A stretch of 64,000 nt of DNA from Clostridia bacterium. Its GTDB lineage: Bacteria; Bacillota; Clostridia; Oscillospirales; CAG-272. Below are positions 1-7,649 of this stretch, piece by piece. Below the pieces are notes generated by a model, which did no database searches, was not told the origin of the DNA, and saw only the letters and a list, made by a program, of their open reading frames with translations. The translations under genes and the position numbers were made by a program. The DNA lies in the NCBI GenBank assembly GCA_017456145.1, contig JAFTJZ010000091.1:34076-98075 (forward strand), read 5' to 3'. Positions within the stretch are counted from its first letter, which is position 1; every line of letters begins with the position of its first letter.

Positions 1-2
1 GG

Positions 3-1313
3 GTGCTGTTTCAGAACGACGGGCTTTGCACCTTTGACGAGGACAGTGAGCTGCGGTTATCCATCATGTCCTCCATCGCGCAGGACGAGCTGCGCAAGCT
101 CTCCTCGCGCGTCAAATTCGGGCATCAGCAGGCGATCAGATCCCACGTGGTGCTGGGCAACAGCCGCATCTTCGGCTATCGCAAGGACAACAAGCATTTG
201 GTGATCGATTCGGAGGAGGCGGTCATGGTGCGCGAGCTGTACGAGCTATATGCCACCGATCAGTACAGCATGAAACAGATCGAGACCATCTTCTGGGAGC
301 GCGGCTACCGCAATCACAACGGAAAAAGGATCGCCCACACAACCATGTCAGGTATGATCTCCAACCCGAAATACAAGGGCTACTATGTCGGTAACAAGGT
401 CAAGGTGGTGGATATGTTCACCAAAAAGCAAAAGTTTCTGCCACCCGAGGAGTGGGTCATGTTCAAGGATGAGACGGGCGAGCTCGTTCCCGCCATCGTC
501 ACAGAGGAGCTGTGGGATGCGGCGAACGCCATTTTGCGCCGCAGGAGCGAGGATGTCAAGAACCGACAGGGTGTGTGCAATCACGCCAATCTTTTGACGG
601 GTAAGATGTACTGCGCGGCGTGTGGTGCGGCCTATTATCGGCGCGAGTCCAGGAGCCGCGTGACAGGCGCGGTCAACTCCAAATGGGTCTGCTCGGGCAA
701 GATCAAGGGCGGCGCCGATTCCTGCCCCTCCTTTCCCATCTACGAGGACGAGATCAAGCCGATTCTTTATGAGGCATTTCGGGAAACCGAGGCAGACGTT
801 GAGGCGATCATCCGTCAATATACTGAGATGTTCCGTGAGATCGCAAGCGCGGACGACATCGGAGAACAGATCGCGAGTGCCAAAGCACGATTGGAGATCA
901 TTCAGAAAAAGAAGAACAAGCTGCTGGAGTACAATGTGACAGGGCAGATATCCGACCGCGAATACATGGAGATGAGCCGCGCCTGTGAGCGGGAGAGAGC
1001 CGAGCAGGAGGAGACGCTGCATGAGCTTGAGGAGCAGCTGCTCTCGCAGGACGAGTTCCGCAAACGCATGAACGACATTGAAAATGCCCTCCGCACAGCG
1101 CAAGCCGAGGCGACGACGGGATTGATCACTCCCGAATTTGTCAACAAGTATATCGACAAGATCGTTGTCACGCCCGTGGACGAGGCTACGGCACAGCTGA
1201 CCATCCGCATCTTTACGGGAGAGACCACCGAAAAGTATCTGCAAAAGCTTGAAAGTCGTGCGGGACACACGTTCAAGAAGATGGTTGAGTCCTACGAGAA
1301 CTCCATCAAATAA
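3..1313 (+). CDS. Large serine recombinase, 5' end outside the window
   Basis: C-terminal 436 residues of a large serine recombinase, the enzyme class that integrates and excises phages and conjugative elements by a serine-DNA intermediate. The visible part starts near the end of the resolvase catalytic domain (residues 1-45, SIAQDELRKLSSRVKFG), continues with a recombinase domain (about 50-175), a zinc-ribbon (CAACG near 205, then a C...C pair near 230-245) and a long charged coiled coil (about 265-375). The catalytic serine lies upstream, outside the window, so the frame is open at its left edge and the first in-frame GTG (position 3) is not the real start. Enzymes of this type usually sit at one end of their element, next to an attachment site. 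Family assignment is firm; the element it moves cannot be judged from here. Confidence 0.9.
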   Translation: MLFQNDGLCTFDEDSELRLSIMSSIAQDELRKLSSRVKFGHQQAIRSHVVLGNSRIFGYRKDNKHLVIDSEEAVMVRELYELYATDQYSMKQIETIFWERGYRNHNGKRIAHTTMSGMISNPKYKGYYVGNKVKVVDMFTKKQKFLPPEEWVMFKDETGELVPAIVTEELWDAANAILRRRSEDVKNRQGVCNHANLLTGKMYCAACGAAYYRRESRSRVTGAVNSKWVCSGKIKGGADSCPSFPIYEDEIKPILYEAFRETEADVEAIIRQYTEMFREIASADDIGEQIASAKARLEIIQKKKNKLLEYNVTGQISDREYMEMSRACERERAEQEETLHELEEQLLSQDEFRKRMNDIENALRTAQAEATTGLITPEFVNKYIDKIVVTPVDEATAQLTIRIFTGETTEKYLQKLESRAGHTFKKMVESYENSIK

Positions 1314-1403
1314 GTTTCCCCCTCGTCATTGGCCGATCTACCCTTTGCACTGCGGCGCGTTGACAAAGCCGCGTGTCGGATGGTAATTCTGCCCACCCTC
1401 TAC

Positions 1404-1434
1404 GGGAGAGAAGGACCTCCCTTCTCTCCTTTAT
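1404..1434 (+). terminator. Hairpin downstream of the recombinase
   Basis: GGAGAGAAG (1405-1413) pairs with CTTCTCTCC (1421-1429), followed by a short T-rich tail. It lies 90 bases after the recombinase stop. The poor U-run makes termination only probable. The rest of 1314-1453 holds no ORF that I can support; it is a place to look for an attachment site. Confidence 0.45.
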
Positions 1435-1453
1435 GCAGACGGTGTACATAAAA

Positions 1454-1492
1454 GCCCGCCGGGAATGCCCAAAAGAGCGTTCCCGACGGACC
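1454..1492 (-). terminator. Terminator of the sigma-factor gene
   Basis: Long GC-rich stem (1454-1468 with 1478-1492, a few G-U pairs) immediately 3' of the minus-strand sigma factor, followed on that strand by CTTTTA. Confidence 0.6.
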
Positions 1493-1500
1493 TTTTTACT

Positions 1501-3042
1501 TTACAGGTAAATATACGCGCCTACCGTTTTGATGGTATTCTCATCATAACGGAGCCAGCCGTTTTCAATTGCCTTTTCCAGAACGTAGCCACGCTCGATG
1601 GCAGGCGCCTTATCAAACAAGGCAAGGATCTCCTGCTTCAACGCGCCAAGGCGTTCGGTCAATGTGGCATTGTAGGGCTTTTCTGCATTGCGGTCAAATA
1701 CAACGACGTTGGGCGTCAACACGCCATCCACCGTTTTCAGGTAGCCGTATTCCAGCAGACGATCGACGTAAGCACGCTCGCACGCCTCGCCCTTGCCTGC
1801 GCAAACCAGCCAAAGGTTGTACGCCTCCGGATAAGAGAGCAGATCCGGTGTCAGATCATAAAGACCTTGATAACAAAACTTGAACTGCCCAAAATCAATA
1901 TTCTGTTTGATCTCAGACTCATCATGCGAAATCCAACCGTGCTGCCCGACAAAGCTCGGCTTTTCCCAGTCGATGGTTTCATATCCGGTCAGCGTCCATG
2001 CGCCGTCACCTGGACGGTCGGGATACTGACAGTTCTCCGGCTCGCCGCGCTGCTCCGCAGCCGTAAACCGCATCCAGTCGAACAGGCGCATGAGTAGTGT
2101 CCACTTGGCGTTGTCATCACCGATGTAGGTGGCGTTGACCTTGGCACCGTCCTCCGCCAGATAAAGATCCAGCATCTCGCACAGCTTTTTCGTCAGTTCA
2201 TCCCGCACGGCAAGGTTCGCCTCATGAACCTTTCGCTGCTCCTCGCGGCTGACGATGTCAAAATTCGTCTGGTAACGATCTCCCTCCTTGCACAAAAGCT
2301 GCTCGCGGACAAGAAATTCCAGCTCATCCTCCATGTAAGGCAGCGCGATGCCAAGCTCCAGCGCAAGCTCCTCTGCCGTTTCGGGGTTCTCATACGTTTC
2401 CAAAAAGATATTCTTATAAAGCAGGTGCGTGATGATCGACCACGGCTGTCCGCGCTTACCGCTCTTTCCGTTCATGACGAACGCAATCTGCTCCGGTTTG
2501 TAGCTTCTGATTCCAAATTCTCTTGCCATATCCATTCCCTCTTTCAAAATTTTTCTTGCACGCTGCAAACGCTTTTTGACGGTTTCGACTTGGAGCGAAA
2601 GTGAGGCTGCGATGTCGCGCATGCTGCGGTTTTCGATGTAATAAGCGACGACGATGTTGCGATAGTCACTGCGGATGAACGCCAGCTCCCGCCGCAGGAG
2701 TGCCATCTGCTCTCCTTGTATCAGCTCATCCGTGACACTCGCTTGCTCGTCCTCAATCTCATAATCATCAATATCCGCACTGCATAGCATGGCATTATGC
2801 TTATGTTTCGCATCTGCCCACGCCGCGTAACGATTGCGCGCGATCTGCCAGACCCACGCACCAAAGCTGGTAGGTACCGTACCGCCATGGAGCGCGGTGA
2901 TGACGTTCAGCGCAATATCCTGCGTCAGGTCCTCTGCTTCACGCACCTCACCCGTCTTTTTCAGGCAAAAGTAAAACAGCTTTTCCATATAGCTCTCGGC
3001 AAATTCGGCGATCAACCGATCCTGCATACATTCCTGCGCCAT
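1501..3042 (-). CDS. ECF-like RNA polymerase sigma factor with long C-terminal extension
   Basis: 513 residues. Residues 1-80 are a sigma-70 region 2 (EAEDLTQDIALNVI, then WVWQIARNRYAAWAD, the -10 binding helix), residues about 115-165 are region 4 (NIVVAYYIENRSMRDIAASL, then VETVKKRLQRARK). The remaining roughly 345 residues are not part of a normal ECF factor (about 180-200 residues). They open with a stretch that resembles a winged helix (PETAEELALELGIALPYMED) and go on to a Trp/Tyr-rich domain I do not recognise. I chose the ATG at 3042 because GGAGGTG lies 7 bases upstream; the longer frame adds 24 residues without a ribosome site. No anti-sigma gene is adjacent, so the extension may carry the signal-sensing role (inference). 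Confidence 0.85.
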   Translation of the reverse strand: MAQECMQDRLIAEFAESYMEKLFYFCLKKTGEVREAEDLTQDIALNVITALHGGTVPTSFGAWVWQIARNRYAAWADAKHKHNAMLCSADIDDYEIEDEQASVTDELIQGEQMALLRRELAFIRSDYRNIVVAYYIENRSMRDIAASLSLQVETVKKRLQRARKILKEGMDMAREFGIRSYKPEQIAFVMNGKSGKRGQPWSIITHLLYKNIFLETYENPETAEELALELGIALPYMEDELEFLVREQLLCKEGDRYQTNFDIVSREEQRKVHEANLAVRDELTKKLCEMLDLYLAEDGAKVNATYIGDDNAKWTLLMRLFDWMRFTAAEQRGEPENCQYPDRPGDGAWTLTGYETIDWEKPSFVGQHGWISHDESEIKQNIDFGQFKFCYQGLYDLTPDLLSYPEAYNLWLVCAGKGEACERAYVDRLLEYGYLKTVDGVLTPNVVVFDRNAEKPYNATLTERLGALKQEILALFDKAPAIERGYVLEKAIENGWLRYDENTIKTVGAYIYL

Positions 3043-3121
3043 GCTCTCACCTCCGTCAATGCATCTTTCGCGTACACCTATATAGTGTTCATTTTTGAAA
3101 TTCGGGGACAACAACTACAAT

Positions 3122-3150
3122 ATTTTAACATATTTTTTCTCCTTTGTAAC
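3122..3150 (-). promoter_or_regulatory. Promoter candidate for the sigma-factor gene
   Basis: On the minus strand GTTACA (3150-3145), 17 bases, TAAAAT (3127-3122), about 80 bases upstream of the chosen start. An ECF-type promoter for autoregulation was not identifiable by eye. Confidence 0.45.
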
Positions 3151-3189
3151 CATTTTCGGGAAAATTTCAAAAAATTTCACCGCAGGGTG

Positions 3190-3218
3190 TTGACAAAAAC
3201 GTCAAATTACATTATAAT
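3190..3218 (+). promoter_or_regulatory. Promoter of the T-box/tyrS unit
   Basis: Exact consensus TTGACA (3190-3195), 17-base spacer, TATAAT (3213-3218). Transcription would start near 3225, just ahead of the T-box leader. Confidence 0.9.
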
Positions 3219-3235
3219 ATATAAGTATATCAGCG

Positions 3236-3487
3236 ACGATGGGAAAGAGTAACCGTCATATTCCCCGACAGAAAGCAGCCGGTTGATGAGAGGCGCAGGG
3301 TGCGAGGGCGGCGAATACCTCCCGGAGCTTTGTCCCGAAACGGTTCTCCGCGTGTAGGCGACAACGGCAGCCGCCCGTTACCACGCGGTAGGGTCATGCA
3401 CCCATAAAGGTCGCAGTCGCGAGGCTGTGGCGAAAAAAGGTGGTAACACGGGTCTCCCGTCCTTTTCGGACAGGGGATTTTTATTTT
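3236..3487 (+). promoter_or_regulatory. T-box leader, tyrosine specific
   Basis: About 250-nt leader between a strong promoter and tyrS. The T-box sequence AAGGTGGTAACACG (3437-3450) pairs with the uncharged tRNA acceptor end. The specifier codon is most probably TAC (Tyr) at 3316-3318 within GCGAATACCT, which agrees with the downstream gene. The terminator follows directly (next entry). By the known mechanism, uncharged tRNA-Tyr stabilises the antiterminator and switches tyrS on. Confidence 0.9.
3453..3487 (+). terminator. T-box regulated terminator
   Basis: CCCGTCC (3456-3462) and GGACAGGGG (3468-3476) form the stem around a TTTTC loop, followed by ATTTTTATTTT. Its 5' arm overlaps the region needed for the antiterminator. 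Confidence 0.8.
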
Positions 3488-3512
3488 AATTATTATTTCG
3501 GAGGAAAATAGA

Positions 3513-4736
3513 ATGCAAATTTATGAGGAACTCGTCGCCCGCGGCCTGATCGCGCAGGTGACCAACGAACAAGAGATCAGAACCATGATCAACGAAGGCA
3601 AAGCTACCTTTTACATCGGCTTTGACTGTACTGCCGACAGCTTGACGGCGGGGCATTTTATGGCGTTGACGCTGATGAAGAGACTGCAAATGGCAGGCAA
3701 CAAGCCCATCGCGCTGATCGGCGGCGGCACGACCATGATCGGCGACCCGTCCGGGCGCACCGACATGAGAAAAATGCTGACGCTGGAGGACATTCAGCAC
3801 AACGCAGATTGTTTCAAGCGGCAGATGGAGAAATTTATCGACTTCTCCGAGGGCAAGGCCATGATGATCAACAATGCGGATTGGCTGCTCTCTCTTAACT
3901 ACGTAGAGCTGCTTCGCGAGGTCGGCGCGTGTTTTTCGGTCAACAACATGCTGCGCGCCGAGTGCTATAAGCAGCGCATGGAAAAAGGTCTCTCCTTCCT
4001 TGAGTTCAACTACATGATCATGCAGAGCTACGATTTCTATCATCTTTATAAAAATTACGGCTGCAATATGCAGTTTGGCGGCGATGACCAGTGGTCGAAC
4101 ATGCTGGGCGGCACTGAGCTGATCCGTCGTAAGCTGGGCAAGGATGCGCACGCCATGACCATCACGCTTTTGACCGACTCTCAGGGTAAGAAAATGGGCA
4201 AGACCGCGGGCAACGCCGTCTGGCTGGATCCCAACAAGACCAGTCCCTACGATTTCTATCAGTATTGGAGAAACGTAGGCGACGCCGACGTGCTCAAGTG
4301 CATCCGTATGCTGACCTTCCTGCCCATTGAGCAGATCAACGAGATGGACAGCTGGGAGGGTGCACAGCTCAACACCGCCAAGGAAATTCTTGCCTTTGAG
4401 CTGACCAAAATGGTTCACGGTGAGGAGGAGGCAAGCAAGGCGCAAAGTGCTGCCAAGGCACTCTTTGGCGCGGGCGCTGTGGATGCCAATATGCCCACGG
4501 TTGAGCTTGCCGCCGCTGATTTCGCAGACGGCAGTGTGGACATTCTGACGCTTTTGGTCAAGGCCGAGCTGGTTCCCTCCAAGTCTGAGGCGCGCCGCGC
4601 GGTTGAGCAGGGCGGTGTCACGGTGTCTGATGAAAAGATCACTGACATCAAAAAAGCATATGCTACCGCCGATTTTGCCAACGGCGTGGTGATCCGCAGA
4701 GGAAAGAAGGCATACAAGAAGGTTGTTATAAAATAA
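3513..4736 (+). CDS. tyrS: Tyrosyl-tRNA synthetase
   Basis: 407 residues, the usual TyrRS length; charges tRNA-Tyr in the cytoplasm. Class Ic Rossmann domain at 30-220 with [21 protein letters not shown] (tRNA/tyrosine site) and [13 protein letters not shown] as the KMSKS loop; C-terminal S4 RNA-binding domain from about 340. Start ATG follows GGAGGAAAATAG. The HIGH motif is unusual: residues 45-48 read T-A-G-H, so the position equal to His45 of the Bacillus stearothermophilus enzyme is Thr, while Thr40 and His48 are kept. All other signatures are intact, so I take it as a natural variant of an active enzyme. Controlled by the T-box upstream; stands alone as a transcription unit. Confidence 0.97.
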   Translation: MQIYEELVARGLIAQVTNEQEIRTMINEGKATFYIGFDCTADSLTAGHFMALTLMKRLQMAGNKPIALIGGGTTMIGDPSGRTDMRKMLTLEDIQHNADCFKRQMEKFIDFSEGKAMMINNADWLLSLNYVELLREVGACFSVNNMLRAECYKQRMEKGLSFLEFNYMIMQSYDFYHLYKNYGCNMQFGGDDQWSNMLGGTELIRRKLGKDAHAMTITLLTDSQGKKMGKTAGNAVWLDPNKTSPYDFYQYWRNVGDADVLKCIRMLTFLPIEQINEMDSWEGAQLNTAKEILAFELTKMVHGEEEASKAQSAAKALFGAGAVDANMPTVELAAADFADGSVDILTLLVKAELVPSKSEARRAVEQGGVTVSDEKITDIKKAYATADFANGVVIRRGKKAYKKVVIK

Positions 4737-4786
4737 GGGCAGTGCCTCCGGCATCGCTCTGCGGGGTGGCGAAGACGCTCCGCGGG

Positions 4787-4820
4787 TTTAAGAACCCTTT
4801 TTGAAAAAAGGGTTCTTAAA
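4787..4820 (+). terminator. Hairpin 3' of tyrS, dispersed hairpin family
   Basis: TTTAAGAACCC (4787-4797) pairs with GGGTTCTTAAA (4810-4820), followed by AATCTCCCAAAAACCTT, a tail that recurs after similar hairpins elsewhere in the window (for example 34926-34970). Probable tyrS terminator and member of the dispersed hairpin family. Confidence 0.6.
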
Positions 4821-4856
4821 AATCTCCCAAAAACCTTGAATCATTGCTTAACGTAC

Positions 4857-4888
4857 AAAAGAGTATGCAGTTAACTGCATACTCTTTT
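4857..4888. terminator. Perfect palindrome, bidirectional terminator candidate
   Basis: A 14-base arm (4857-4870) repeats exactly in inverted form at 4875-4888 around a TTAA loop. A-tract on the left and T-tract on the right make it a terminator shape in both directions, between tyrS and the minus-strand nucleotidase gene. Confidence 0.6.
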
Positions 4889-4924
4889 CTTCTTTTTCGC
4901 CTATTTTATTCTCACCCATAAGGC

Positions 4925-5058
4925 ATACCTCTCATCGACAGCAGAACAGAACCGTTCGTCTCTTAATAAAAACAATTCAAGGTTTTGGAAGGTTCCAAGG
5001 AAACTTTTTCCCAAAAAGTTTCCTTGGTGGGGTTCAAGGGGCAACGCCCCTTGGCTCC
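4925..5058 (+). repeat. 134-bp direct repeat, copy 1
   Basis: Matches 5103-5236 with no gaps and only four differences by eye, at an offset of 178 bases. Each copy holds two hairpins: CCAAGGAAAC/GTTTCCTTGG and AAGGGG-caac-GCCCCTT. The second half is the architecture of the dispersed hairpin family. No gene lies in 4737-5256. Confidence 0.85.
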
Positions 5059-5102
5059 GTAACCATTTCTACACACTTGTGGGGGAGGGGCCCCCACATG
5101 GT

Positions 5103-5236
5103 ATACCTCTCATCGACAGCAGAACAGAACCGTTTGTCTCTTAATAAAAACGATTCAAGGTTTTTGAAGGTTCCAAGGAAACTTTTTCCCAAAAAGTTTC
5201 CTTGGTAGGGTTCAAGGGGCAACGCCCCTTGGCTCC
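5103..5236 (+). repeat. 134-bp direct repeat, copy 2
   Basis: Second copy of the preceding unit. The 44 bases between the copies include a short inverted repeat of C and G runs (near 5082-5097). The near identity implies a recent duplication. Confidence 0.85.
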
Positions 5237-5256
5237 CGGTTCAAACCCTATGATGA

Positions 5257-5817
5257 TCATCCTCGCCGCATCGCTTGCACGATTTCCGCCGCCAGCGTTG
5301 CGGGGTCATGATCGTAATACACCGCGGCATTTTTCCACGTTTTCTTGGTATGATTGATGGCGTTGATCAATTTCACCGCACGTGACGGCTGCCAGCGCAG
5401 CAGATTCTTCGTATAATCGTCCAGCAGAACGTCATCCTCGCGAACGTCTCCGATGCAGGCGCGCTTGTCCGAGCCGTTGGGAACAAAAAGTCGATGTGAC
5501 ACATCCAGCTCGGGCAGATAGTTATCTACCCACGCGTTCTTTTCCGCAAGCGCATACGGGCTGTCCGTCAGATAAGCAGATAAAATGTGTACCTCAATTT
5601 CCGGATGTGCCGATAGCAGACAACGAATCGCAGCGACCACATTTTCATGCGGCGGCAGGTTGCGGAAATACCCCTTTTCATATAGAGGCGCCATGCTCTC
5701 CTGCGGTAAAAATTCCGTCAGCGTACCATCCATATCCACGAATAACCGTTGGCGGTGCATTGTTTCTTCCGCACCAACCACAGAATCCCCGAAAAAATCA
5801 TGACAGCTATGTTTCAT
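5257..5817 (-). CDS. 5'-nucleotidase, NT5C-type HAD family
   Basis: 186 residues. Carries the HAD nucleophile motif VDMDGTL near residue 26 and the late acidic motif VLLDDYTKNL; the small size, the cap-less layout and HILSAYLTD in motif II fit the bacterial NT5C-like (deoxy)nucleotidase group, which dephosphorylates nucleoside monophosphates. Start chosen at ATG 5817 because GGAGG lies 9 bases upstream; an internal ATG at 5760, immediately before the motif, would also leave a complete fold. Monocistronic, facing tyrS across the repeat region. Substrate is inferred from family only. Confidence 0.75.
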   Translation of the reverse strand: MKHSCHDFFGDSVVGAEETMHRQRLFVDMDGTLTEFLPQESMAPLYEKGYFRNLPPHENVVAAIRCLLSAHPEIEVHILSAYLTDSPYALAEKNAWVDNYLPELDVSHRLFVPNGSDKRACIGDVREDDVLLDDYTKNLLRWQPSRAVKLINAINHTKKTWKNAAVYYDHDPATLAAEIVQAMRRG

Positions 5818-5894
5818 TATCATCGTCCTCCGTGACGCAGCATTGCGACAAGCCCCCAAGCGGTCAGGCCATCTCCGTGCCGCGCGTCACTCGG

Positions 5895-6224
5895 TCAACG
5901 AAGGCAGAATATCTCCACAAAGATCAAAAGCAGTCCGGCCACAACACCAAGTCCCGCCGAGATCAATCCCTGCTCGATCCCCCCGACCAAGCCAAGGAAA
6001 CAGAAAAAGCACAGTGCGACACCCGCATAGCGGATCACGCGACGAACAGCAGGCTTTGCGCAAAGCTTTAACAGCATGGAAAGAAACATCCCCAGCACGT
6101 TAAACATACGATCGACAAACGCACCGACGCGATCAACCTCGGGAGTGAAATCCTCCTCGTAATCGGTGATCTCATAAAAATACTCGCGACGTACCTGATT
6201 CTTTTTCATATAACAATTATTCAT
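5895..6224 (-). CDS. Small membrane protein, divergent to the LexA-like repressor
   Basis: 109 residues, no family recognised. The first 45 residues are polar and acidic (YFYEITDYEEDFTPEVD). Residues 40-57 may form an amphipathic or membrane helix and 67-105 contain two hydrophobic segments separated by a short turn (LCFFCFLGLVGG, then LGVVAGLLLIFVEIF). GGGAGGACC is 6-8 bases before the ATG. It is transcribed away from the repressor gene with repeated TTCC-N6-GGAA elements between them, so it is a likely target of that repressor (inference). Confidence 0.75.
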   Translation of the reverse strand: MNNCYMKKNQVRREYFYEITDYEEDFTPEVDRVGAFVDRMFNVLGMFLSMLLKLCAKPAVRRVIRYAGVALCFFCFLGLVGGIEQGLISAGLGVVAGLLLIFVEIFCLR

Positions 6225-6280
6225 GACATGGTCCTCCCCGACCGTTCAACCGTTTGTCACCCGCGCTCATTTCGGGCAAC

Positions 6281-6490
6281 TTCCTGTTTCGGAATGATTT
6301 CATGTTACTTTTGATTTTCCTCAATTTTCCTGTTTCGGAATCGGTTGTGCCACTATTATACTACCATTTTTGGAATTTGTCAATAGGTTTTTTCCGATTT
6401 TTGAAATATTTTTTCAAAATCCTATTTACAAATCGGAATTTTTGTGGTATACTATAAGCGGAAAAGCAGAAAATTGTTCCGTTTTTGGCA
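6281..6490. promoter_or_regulatory. Repeated candidate operators between divergent genes
   Basis: TTCCTGTTTCGGAA occurs exactly twice (6281-6294 and 6327-6340) and has TTCC-N6-GGAA inverted symmetry. Weaker relatives are TTCCGATTTTTGAA (6392-6405), AATCGGAATTTTT (6431-6443, inside the promoter spacer) and TTCCGTTTTTGGCA (6477-6490). Their placement fits autoregulation by the LexA-like protein. The region 6225-6560 holds no ORF. Confidence 0.6.
6425..6453 (+). promoter_or_regulatory. Promoter of the LexA-like repressor gene
   Basis: TTTACA (6425-6430), 17 bases, TATACT (6448-6453). The spacer contains an operator-like CGGAATT half site, which would let the product block its own promoter. Confidence 0.75.
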
Positions 6491-6560
6491 AAGTACGGAG
6501 CCGTCAAATCGACATATGCAAGATATTATATATAATGTGACAAACGCAAGGAGGACGAAA

Positions 6561-7394
6561 ATGAGTATCGAATCCAACGCAAAGAACACCGAAAACTACA
6601 TCGACCGCATCAAGCAATTAAAAAATGAAAAGAAGATCACCAACGAGCAGCTCTCCGAAATGACAGGGATCCCGTTGAGTACCATGAGCAAGATGCTGGC
6701 GGGGATCAGCGAGCAACCCAAGCTGATCAACGTCGTCGCTATCGCGCGCGCGCTCGGATGCTCGCTGGACTACCTTGTCAACGGCGACGGTGAATGCGAC
6801 CATGAGAGCGGCAACCGCTACATCCTTTCCCCGGACGAGGCCTCCATGGTCGAGGATTTCCGCTCGCTGGACAGCCACGGCAAGGAGCTGACACTGTTGA
6901 TCATCAGCAAGGAAAAAGAACGTATGTTCCCTCATACGGCCATACGCCCCACCCGCACCTCGCGCGTGCTGCCTACACCCGAGATCGATATGTTTGACAC
7001 GGAAAAGGAAGAGCGCCCCGCCGCAAAGCGCGCAATTTTGCTTTATGATATGCCCGTCTCGGCAGGCACCGGCATTGACCTGACCGAGGAATATGCAGGT
7101 GAGCTGCTCATTCCCAACACCGAGCAGACCCGCGACGCCGACTTCGCGCTTCGCATCAAGGGCAACAGCATGGAGCCCAAGTTCCGCGACGGTGATATCC
7201 TGCTGGTCCACAGCACCGAGCGCGCCCAGCAGGGTGAGCTTGGCATCTTCGTGCTGGACGGTGCCGGATATTTCAAAAAGCACGGCGGCGACCGTCTGCT
7301 CTCGCTCAACCCGTCTTATGCCCCCATTATGCTCTCCGATTATACCGATGTCAAGTGCGTCGGTCGCGTAATCGGAAAAATGTACCGCCGTTGA
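6561..7394 (+). CDS. LexA-like repressor: HTH plus S24 self-cleaving peptidase domain
   Basis: 277 residues. Residues 11-75 form an XRE-type helix-turn-helix (TNEQLSEMTGIPLSTMSKML). Residues 157-277 are an S24/LexA peptidase: cleavage site Ala168-Gly169 in VSAGTG, nucleophile Ser203 in GNSMEPKFRDGDILLV, general base Lys239 or Lys240 in GYFKKHGG. Such proteins cleave themselves with RecA filaments during DNA damage, as in LexA and phage CI. The XRE head makes it CI/ImmA-like rather than a standard LexA, whose head is a winged helix. Start fixed by AAGGAGG 7 bases upstream. No phage genes surround it; its partner is the divergent 109-residue membrane protein. Confidence 0.9.
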   Translation: MSIESNAKNTENYIDRIKQLKNEKKITNEQLSEMTGIPLSTMSKMLAGISEQPKLINVVAIARALGCSLDYLVNGDGECDHESGNRYILSPDEASMVEDFRSLDSHGKELTLLIISKEKERMFPHTAIRPTRTSRVLPTPEIDMFDTEKEERPAAKRAILLYDMPVSAGTGIDLTEEYAGELLIPNTEQTRDADFALRIKGNSMEPKFRDGDILLVHSTERAQQGELGIFVLDGAGYFKKHGGDRLLSLNPSYAPIMLSDYTDVKCVGRVIGKMYRR

Positions 7395-7431
7395 TCTACC
7401 GTGACGGCAAGTCCCACCGCCGTCATCGGTC

Positions 7432-7470
7432 AAGCCCCGTCTCCTTTTGTACAATGAGACGGGGCTTTCT
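7432..7470 (+). terminator. Terminator of the LexA-like gene
   Basis: AAGCCCCGTCTC (7432-7443) pairs fully with GAGACGGGGCTT (7456-7467), followed by TCT. Strong stem, modest U-run. Between 7471 and 7649 I see only a TATACT (7577-7582) without a good -35 box. Confidence 0.8.
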
Positions 7471-7649
7471 CTCTGTTTGGCAGCAAAATCGTCTCTTTGA
7501 TATCATTTGTTACTCTTTTTTGAACAGATTTACAAATTATTCACATTTTATTCACACATTCAGTGCACAAGCATGATATACTGTTAATACCAATCGGCAG
7601 ATATGTGCGTATATAAACTGTCGAAAATTTATACGAGAGGTATACCATC

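Noticed and set aside
3236-3487. Coding potential of the tyrS leader
   Set aside because: The T-box, specifier and terminator account for the whole leader.
5034-5222. 62-codon minus-strand ORF in the repeat region
   Set aside because: It lies across the duplicated hairpin element, has no ribosome site and changes with the repeat; not coding.
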